This document shows positions 57,946 to 64,000 of a stretch of 64,000 nucleotides of DNA, in pieces; positions within the stretch are counted from its first letter, which is position 1, and each line of letters starts with the position of its first letter. The position numbers were made by a program, and so were the translations under genes. The stretch comes from Chytridium lagenaria (Eukaryota > Chytridiomycota > Chytridiomycetes > Chytridiales > Chytridiaceae): the NCBI GenBank assembly GCA_025449115.1, contig JAHLKC010000052.1, forward strand, positions 172,580 through 236,579. Reading direction: 5' to 3'. The notes beneath the pieces are model-generated. The model was not told where the DNA came from. It did not search any database and saw only the letters and a list, made by a program, of their open reading frames with translations.

Positions 57946-59180
57946 ATGAAAAAAAATGAAAAAAAAGGAACTTCGAAAAAAAACCAAACAATATTGGACT
58001 CGGCCAATCAAGAAGAGACCAATCGGCTTGGCTTCCGAACGGAATGCTTTTGATGCGGAAAAAATGCATGTAGTCAGTAAAGTACTTTTAACAAAGGTTT
58101 ATTATATTTTCTAAAGTCTTAATCATTATCCTTTTGCTTATTTGTTAGAGTTCTGGGGCCCTTACATAAGGAGTAACACTTTATTATATAAAATTGCTTA
58201 TGTTAGCAGGGCTCCGAAAGTTGTTTGTTAAGTTGGGTATTTGCAGGTATTTTTACCACCAGCTGGAAGAAAAAGTAAATTGTAATATTCAGTGTATTTG
58301 AGCTAATGATTTAAGTTATTAGGCAACATAGTTTTCGAAATATGAACGGTTGATTATTGAACATTTATACAAAGAGTAAAACTAGATGTCAATGTAAATG
58401 CTTAAGATTATTGTAGCTCTCTTAATAACAATACGTTTTTTATTTTATAAGGTCTACTTCTTCACCACATTTCGTTAAGATTTTACAGTGCATTCGTAAG
58501 TTTTGGCGGTAGTGCTGCAGTTAGACTGAAATACAAGTATAGTTTATCACACGCATACATGTATAGTAACTGCAAAAAAACATTTCACACAATGCAAATT
58601 ACAGTTTTCGGACGCGTGAATGGTAAGGATTCTATTTGACTTAATTTGTTTTTCTTCAGTGCTGACCGCTACTGCGTGAACTGAGATGACGGTGTTGTTT
58701 TCGAGAAGTCTCAACATGACGATGACTTTCTTAAAATTGGTCGCCTTTATGCTATTGTTGATTTTATATGATATAAGAACGTATTCTATTTTATATTTGA
58801 ACTATTTGGAATACGAAACATTGCTTGGACCAACAATATCGCAGTTTTATGCTTTTCTCATACATTACTTTGATATGACTATGTAAAAGCTTGCTCAATT
58901 CAGTTTAATAACCATCTAATATGATTTTAACAATAAAAGGTTATATATATTGAAAGTTTAAGTGTGCGTTAATCATTTCTTTACTTCCGTAAAATGGCAA
59001 AGTGTGCTTAACTAAGATAAATATTTGGGAAATTTGACGAAAACCTTGTTATCTTCACGAATATATTCATTATATTAGTGTTATAGAAACAATATTACAC
59101 CATTTTACGTCTCTGAAGTAGTTTTACCTCGTAGATTACATATTTGCTTACGTTGAACCGAGACCCATAAAATATTTTAA
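57946..59180. other. AT-rich subtelomeric spacer
   Basis: No gene recognised. A short frame at 58686-58886 is hydrophobic (FLKLVAFMLLLILYDIRTYS) but has no support. Long AT-rich stretches. Confidence 0.45.
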
Positions 59181-59675
59181 TTATGAAAATATTAGAATTA
59201 ATATAATTATAAACTCTTTATTATTCTCGTCCTCCAGAAATAGCTCGTTGACTAAGCGGGGTGGCATTTCTCGCCATAGGTACAGCTCTTGCGCTGCAGA
59301 GAGGTTTTCCTGAAGTTGGCGTCATCAAATTAGAACAGCAAAAAAAAAAACAGCACACCCTACCTCAGCCATTGGAAAAGTATGCAGATCCTTCAACAAC
59401 TCCCGTATCCCAATATCAGCCTCCGACGCATGATCACGACGTAGATAATGCGAATTTAAACCATCATTCAATAAATTCTCAAATACCTCGGAAACCTCTC
59501 TATATATCTGTGTGTCGTAATCCTTTCGTTTTGACAAAACAGATTTTGCGGCGGTGGCGGCCTTGTCCTCAACGCGATGCTTCTCGCGTTCCACCATAGA
59601 CAGCAACGAATCCCAAAACTCCAGCTTTTCCAGAAAAAACAAGAAGCAATTCTGAAAATCGTTCAGAAGATAGGT
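59181..59675 (-). pseudogene. Gene fragment cut at the subtelomeric junction
   Basis: On the minus strand an open frame runs right up to the junction at 59675: LEKLEFWDSLLSMVEREKHR, VEDKAATAAKSVLSKRKDYD, TQIYREVSEVFENLLNDGLN, IGIRELLKDLHTFPMAE. After an intron with donor GTAGGG near 59363, the last exon reads ENLSAAQELYLWREMPPRLV and ends at 59181. The N-terminal part would lie on the telomere side and is missing, replaced by a subtelomeric element. No family recognised. Confidence 0.55.
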
Positions 59676-61381
59676 TACATGGGGGTCCCCACAGGGTTAT
59701 CGATTTTTTTGTGTGACTTGACTTAATATGAAATGTAGCCCTGTTTGCGACGATCTCGAAACCGGTTTAACCCTCAATCAAATTGTCAAAATTGAGCGAC
59801 GTACAAGCGTCGGAAGTTTCACATTTTTATAAGTAATAATTAGTAGACTTGTCGCTGTCCTGCGGCAAGATCTAATGGTCAGATCTTGCTCAAATTTTGC
59901 AGAGATGTCAGAAACAGTGTCAAATATATATTGTATGACTCAAATGAGTAGCATGGAATTTATGTTTACTATATGATTGGCGGATTTTCCGAAACAATCG
60001 GGACATTTCTAACTTTAAGTCTGTATAACATGGAAACAAATGGTCAGAATTTGCTGATACTTTGCACAAGCATAGATATCGATACCAGAAACGATATGCA
60101 TGACTTAGAATAGGGTGGTACAAAGTGACTCTATTAAGGTCCACCCTCCCCGCGTGCCAGAGTACTTAGGAATCGGGATGGTATACATAATTGCGGGAAT
60201 GTTGAGGTGATTTTGAGTGAGAATGAATGGTCAGAACTTTGTGATACTTTGCACACATATAGATATTGGATTAACTAACAATATGCAAGTCTCAGATTGG
60301 GGTGATACAAGTAGACTGTATTAAGGTACTCACTTCCCGAGCGCATGTGACTTAGTAAACGGAAACCTATTGGGAAAATTGAGTTAGATTGGGTGATCAG
60401 ATGTTTGTGAAACTCAGCAAACGTATAGATTTCGATATTGAGAAGAATACACTGGTATCAGATTGGTGTGGTACAAAGTGTGGGTATTATGTATCTCCCT
60501 AATGGAGTGAAAGTGTTCTCTGTAAACGGGTTTCAATATTGAACAGATCAAGTCAAGACAAAAGATAGAATAGATTTTATAAAGTTTATTAATTTTAAAA
60601 GTTATGACATAAGTTGTGCTGACTATTTGTGTCCAAACCGTCCCCTGAAACCTCTAATGCGGGTACCTGGTTTGGTTGTAGTTGCATCACCTTCACCAAC
60701 AAGATCAAAGGATGGGCCTGCAATATCACTCAAGTGGTCTGAATCAGAATCGTCAATAAGCACTATCTGGGTAGCAGGATGGCTATGACCACCCAAACTC
60801 TTTCCCAAATATTTTCATGGGAGGGCCAACAACCACACTCAAGTCGGAATCGGAATCATGACTTGCACATCCATATCTACATCGTCACTGTCATCCACCA
60901 CATAGATGGTAGAATCATGGATGGTTGCCCTGGGTGGAGAATGAGATCGTTGTGGAGGTAATGGATGATGCACTGAATTGGTTGGACTAGATTGGGGTGG
61001 ATGGTGATTAAGGTGATGGGGAGATGGTGGTGGTTGAAGTTGATGTGATCTGCGAGGCATGGGTGGAGGTGAAGGTGAATGTTCTTGAGTGAAGGTGAAA
61101 GTGAAGGTGAATGTCCTTGAAGTGGCTGACGCAAAGATGCAAAGGCAGTGTCTTCTAAGAGCTCATCCACAATCCTCTTGAGGGCATAGTTGGCCTTGCG
61201 CATGTTGACCTGTTTGCACACCTAAATCTCAACTGCCTTTCAGCTGTTCAAAAAGAAGGATTAATACATATGAAAAAATAGAAAATGGAGAGAATGGCAG
61301 GAGATCTTACATCTAACACTATGAAGCTTTCCACCACAATCCCTGCATCTGAAACGCGACTTGTATCTTAGTACTAGTGTC
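59676..61381 (-). mobile_element. Subtelomeric element copy 1 (longest, ~1.7 kb)
   Basis: Begins TACATGGGGGTCCCCACAGG. It is followed by ~950 bp of conserved non-coding sequence, then a minus-strand coding region. It ends against an interstitial TTAGGGTTAGG at 61382. The left border is shared exactly with copies at 61823, 62413, 62620 and 63727, and only copy 1 extends beyond the ORF end. Because the border is fixed and the opposite end varies, the sense strand is taken as minus, with its 3' end at the left. Confidence 0.7.
60623..61345 (-). pseudogene. Coding remnant of the subtelomeric element with SUMO-interaction-like motifs
   Basis: From the right: RYKSRFRCRDCGGKLHSVRC (61320-61370), a CxxC...H...C zinc-like block, then VNMRKANYALKRIVDELLED and TAFASLRQPLQ, then a His/Pro-rich low-complexity stretch. 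The C-terminal part has two hydrophobic-acidic motifs, STIYVVDDSDDVDMDVQV and TQIVLIDDSDSDHLSDIAG, and ends RGFRGRFGHK at 60623. The blocks are in different frames. Such V/I-rich cores followed by D/S/E are typical of SUMO-interaction motifs. Copy 4 keeps only the last ~50 residues. No RT or transposase core is present. Confidence 0.5.
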
Positions 61382-61392
61382 TTAGGGTTAGG
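61382..61392 (+). repeat. Interstitial telomeric repeat (TTAGGGTTAGG)
   Basis: Short telomeric stub in the same orientation as the chromosome end, marking the distal end of copy 1 and the start of a LINE fragment. Confidence 0.85.
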
Positions 61393-61822
61393 AAAAAACT
61401 CTCCACCTCAAAAATCACAAAGTGCATACATCAACGACCCCATCTCGCCCATCTCCCCTTGGCCCTCTTGGCCGCAAGCCTACACCCACTCCCCCTCTCG
61501 TTCCTGTCATCTCTGATGACGATTTCCCGGCGTTTGAGCTCCAGAAGTGGCGGGGTCTGGACAAGAACTCCATTGAATGCCCCAAATGCCATCAGATTGG
61601 CGGCATCTGGTCCATTTCTGCATCAACCAGCGTATTTGGCCTCAAAAGAACCTATCTGACTTGTACTCGCACTCTCCACGCCACCAATCGACGCTGCAAC
61701 TGGACTGACACCGTTCTGGATCTCCTGGCAAAGCAGACCTACCCTCTGTACCTCTCCACAGCTCGTCGAATTCTCACTGTTTACAAGAACCTCCCCAGCT
61801 CCTCGAATCTCTCTATCAACCT
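61393..61822 (+). mobile_element. 5' fragment of a second LINE of the same family
   Basis: Begins with AATCACAAAGTGC, like the 5' end of the LINE at 50493, then encodes MHTSTTPSRPSPLGPLGRKP, FPAFELQKWRGLDKNSIECP, KCHQIGGIWS, and TYLTCTRTLHATNRRCNWTD. The CPKCHQxGxxWS block aligns with CPTCHQSGCHWS of the intact element. The intact version here has more Cys pairs (CTR...C), so this copy preserves the zinc domain better. It ends abruptly at the next TACATGGGGG border. Confidence 0.75.
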
Positions 61823-62404
61823 ACATGGGGGTCCCCACAGGGTTATCGATTTTTTTGTGTGACTTGACTTAATATGAAATGTAGCCCGTGTTGCGACGAT
61901 CTCCGAAACCGGTTTAACCCTCAATCAAATTGTCAAAATTGAGCGACGTACAAGCGTCGGAAGTTTCAAATTTTCTTAAGTAATAATTAGTAGACTTGTT
62001 GCCGTCCTGCGGCAAGATCTAATGGTCAGATCTTGCTCAAATTTTGCAGAGATGTCAGAAACAGTGTTTAATGTATATTGTATGACTCAAATGGGTAGCA
62101 TGGAATTTATGTTTACTATATGATTGGCGGATTTTCCGAAAAAATCGGGAGATTTCAAACTTTAAGTCTGTATAACATGTAAACAAATGGTCAGAATTTG
62201 CTGATACTTTGCAATAGCATAGATATCGATACCAGGAACGATATCCATCGCACAGAATAGGGTGGTACAAAGTGACTCTATTAAGGTCCACCCTCCCCGC
62301 GTGCCAGAGTACTTAGTAATCGGGATGGTATACATAATTGCGGGAATGTTGAGGTGATTTTGAGTGAGAATGAATGGTCAGAACTTTGTGATACTTTGCA
62401 CACA
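61823..62404 (-). mobile_element. Subtelomeric element copy 2 (~0.58 kb, truncated)
   Basis: Identical left border TACATGGGGGTCCCC. Sequence tracks copy 1 to about 62404 (CTTTGCACACA), then stops at TTTAGGG. Confidence 0.8.
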
Positions 62405-62412
62405 CTTTAGGG

Positions 62413-62611
62413 TACATGGGGGTCCCCGCAGGGTTATCGATTTTTTTGTGTGACTTGACTTAATATGAAATGTAGCCCTTGTTGCGGCGATCTCGAAACC
62501 GGTTTAACCCTCAATCAAATTGTCAAAATTGAGCGACGTACAAGCGTCGGAAGTTTCAAATTTTCTTAAGTAATAATTAGTAGACTTGTCGCCGTCCTGT
62601 GGCAAGATCTA
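62413..62611 (-). mobile_element. Subtelomeric element copy 3 (~0.2 kb, truncated)
   Basis: Starts after TTTAGGG. Tracks copy 1 for about 200 bp to GGCAAGATCTA, then meets CTTATGGG. Confidence 0.8.
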
Positions 62612-62619
62612 CTTATGGG

Positions 62620-63720
62620 TACATGGGGGTCCCCACAGGGTTATCGATTTTTTGTGTGTGACTTGACTTAATATGAAATATAGCCCTTGTTGCGACGATC
62701 TCCGAAACCGGTTTTACCCTCAATCAAATTGTCAAAATTGAGCGACGTACAAGCGTCGGAAGTTTCAAATTTTCTTAAGTATTAATTAATAGACTTGTCG
62801 CTGTCCTGCGGCAAGATGTAATGGTCAGATCTTGCTCAAATTTTGCAGAGATGTCAGAAACAGTGTAACATATATAGTGTATGACTCAAATGGTAGCATG
62901 GAATTTATGTTTACTATATGATTGGCGGATTTTCCGAAAAAATCGGGGAGATTTCAAACTTTAAGTCTGTATAACATGGAAAGAAATGGTCAGAATTTGC
63001 TGATACTTTGCACAAGCATAGATATCGATACCAGAAACGATATGAACGACTCAGAATAGGGTGGTACAAAGTGACTCTATTAAGGTCCACCCTCCCCGCG
63101 TGCCAGAGTACTTAGGAATCGGGATGGTATACATAATTGCGGGAATGTTGAGGTGATTTTGAGTGAGAATGAATGTCAGAACTTTGTGATTCCTTGCACA
63201 CATATAGATATTGGATCACCTAACAATATGCAAGTCTCAGATTGGGGTATACAAGTAGACTGTATTAAGGTACTCACTTCCCGAGCGCATGTGACTTAGT
63301 AAACGGAAACCTATTGGGAAAATTGAGTTAGATTGGGTAATCAGATGTTTGTGAAACTCAGCAAACGTATAGATTTCGATATTGAGAAGAATACACTGGT
63401 ATCAGATTGGTGTGGTACAAAGTGTGAGTATTATGTATCTCCCTTATGGAGTGAAATGTTCTCTGTAAACCGGTTTCAATATTGAACAGATCAAGTCAAG
63501 ACAAAAGATAGAATAGATTTATAAAGTTTATTAATTTTAAAAGTTATGACATAAGTTGTGCTGACTATTTGTGTCCAAACCGTCCCCTGAAACCTCTCAT
63601 GCGGGTACCTGGTTTAGTTGTAGTTGCATCACCTTCACCAACAAGATCAAAGGATGGGCCTGCAATATCACTCAAGTGGTCTGAATCAGAATCGTCAATA
63701 AGCACTATCTTGGTAGCAGG
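62620..63720 (-). mobile_element. Subtelomeric element copy 4 (~1.1 kb, truncated in the ORF)
   Basis: Same left border. Tracks copy 1 (59676-60779) with ~95% or better identity by eye, includes the C-terminus RGFRGRFGHK (stop 63565-63567), and ends at GGTAGCAGG directly before TTAGGG. Confidence 0.8.
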
Positions 63721-63726
63721 TTAGGG

Positions 63727-63745
63727 TACATGGGGGTGCCCGAGG
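63727..63745 (-). mobile_element. Subtelomeric element copy 5 (19-bp border only)
   Basis: TACATGGGGGTGCCCGAGG between TTAGGG stubs. A still shorter relic (TTAGGGTACATAGGG) follows at 63770-63784. Confidence 0.75.
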
Positions 63746-64000
63746 TTTAGGTTAGGGTTAGGGTTAGGGTTAGGGTACATAGGGTTAGGGTAGGGTTAGG
63801 TTAAGGTTAGGTTAGGGTTAGGGTTAAGGTTAGGGTTAGGGTTAGGGTTAGGGTAGGGTTAGGGTTAGGGTTAGGGTTAGGGTTAGGGTTAGGGTTAGGG
63901 TTAGGGTTAGGGTTAGGGTTAGGGTTAGGGTTAGGGTTAGGGTTAGGGTTAGGTTAGGGTTAGGGTTAGGGTTAGGGTTAGGGTTAGGGTTAGGGTTAGG
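63746..64000 (+). repeat. Telomere, (TTAGGG)n
   Basis: About forty TTAGGG units run to the right edge of the window, with variants TTAGG, TTTAGG and TTAAGG concentrated in the proximal ~100 bases, as expected for a telomere whose proximal part is no longer renewed. Confidence 0.97.

Noticed and set aside
61320..61370. CxxC...H...C block as evidence for a KDZ/CxC2-type transposase
   Set aside because: Only one short zinc-like motif is seen, without the KDZ core; too little to assign.

Overview
This window is the right-hand end of a fungal chromosome. The last ~250 bases are (TTAGGG)n, which runs off the edge, so the + strand reads towards the telomere. The nuclear fungal assignment rests on genes cut by many 41-140 bp GT..AG introns with CTAAC/CTAAT-like branch sites, on the gene families present (PI31, a GYP7-type TBC RabGAP, a DUF726 hydrolase, F-box/ankyrin proteins, an A1 aspartic protease, an OMS1-like methyltransferase), and on Copia and non-LTR retroelements. 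The phylum cannot be fixed from sequence reading alone; a basidiomycete or an early-diverging (chytrid-like) fungus both fit.

Layout. (i) 1-5770: a decayed Ty1/Copia element on the minus strand. Its gag is split by a 941-bp LTR-like insertion with a 6-bp target duplication. (ii) 7.0-36.9 kb: a housekeeping core of about 16 genes. They are a SAM-domain membrane protein, PI31, a TBC RabGAP, a TMCO4/DUF726 hydrolase, a four-TM protein, an OMS1-like methyltransferase, a DUF1308 protein, an AlkB dioxygenase, a SEL1-repeat protein, a membrane RING-H2 ligase, a GST, an aspartic protease, a Cdc25/rhodanese phosphatase, an AMID/FSP1-type oxidoreductase, MsrB and a WW-domain protein. Redox and repair functions recur (GST, MsrB, AMID, AlkB), but they are separately transcribed genes, not an operon. 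(iii) 37-46.8 kb: a faster-evolving zone with two F-box/ankyrin genes, a small spliced gene, a 10-cysteine secreted peptide, a broken F-box/LRR-like gene, and a small zinc-motif gene whose upstream region is an LTR related to the Copia LTR. (iv) 47.4-57.4 kb: a gene with a homeodomain-like and an HMG-box-like segment, interrupted by a near full-length 5.86-kb LINE with a 23-bp target-site duplication across an exon/intron junction. (v) 57.4-59.2 kb: AT-rich DNA with a ~47-bp minisatellite built on a palindromic core. (vi) 59.2 kb to the end: a gene fragment cut at the subtelomere junction, then a nested series of subtelomeric element copies. Every copy begins with the same TACATGGGGG border and stops at a different point; most follow a TTAGGG-like stub. 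Then the telomere.

A general feature is that many otherwise conserved genes (PI31, TBC, AlkB, RING, MsrB, aspartic protease, SAM protein) carry single-base frame breaks, often at short G, C, A or T runs. The flanking protein is conserved on both sides and the introns are intact. This looks more like consensus indel error than gene death. Coordinates below therefore span whole genes, with the breaks noted.
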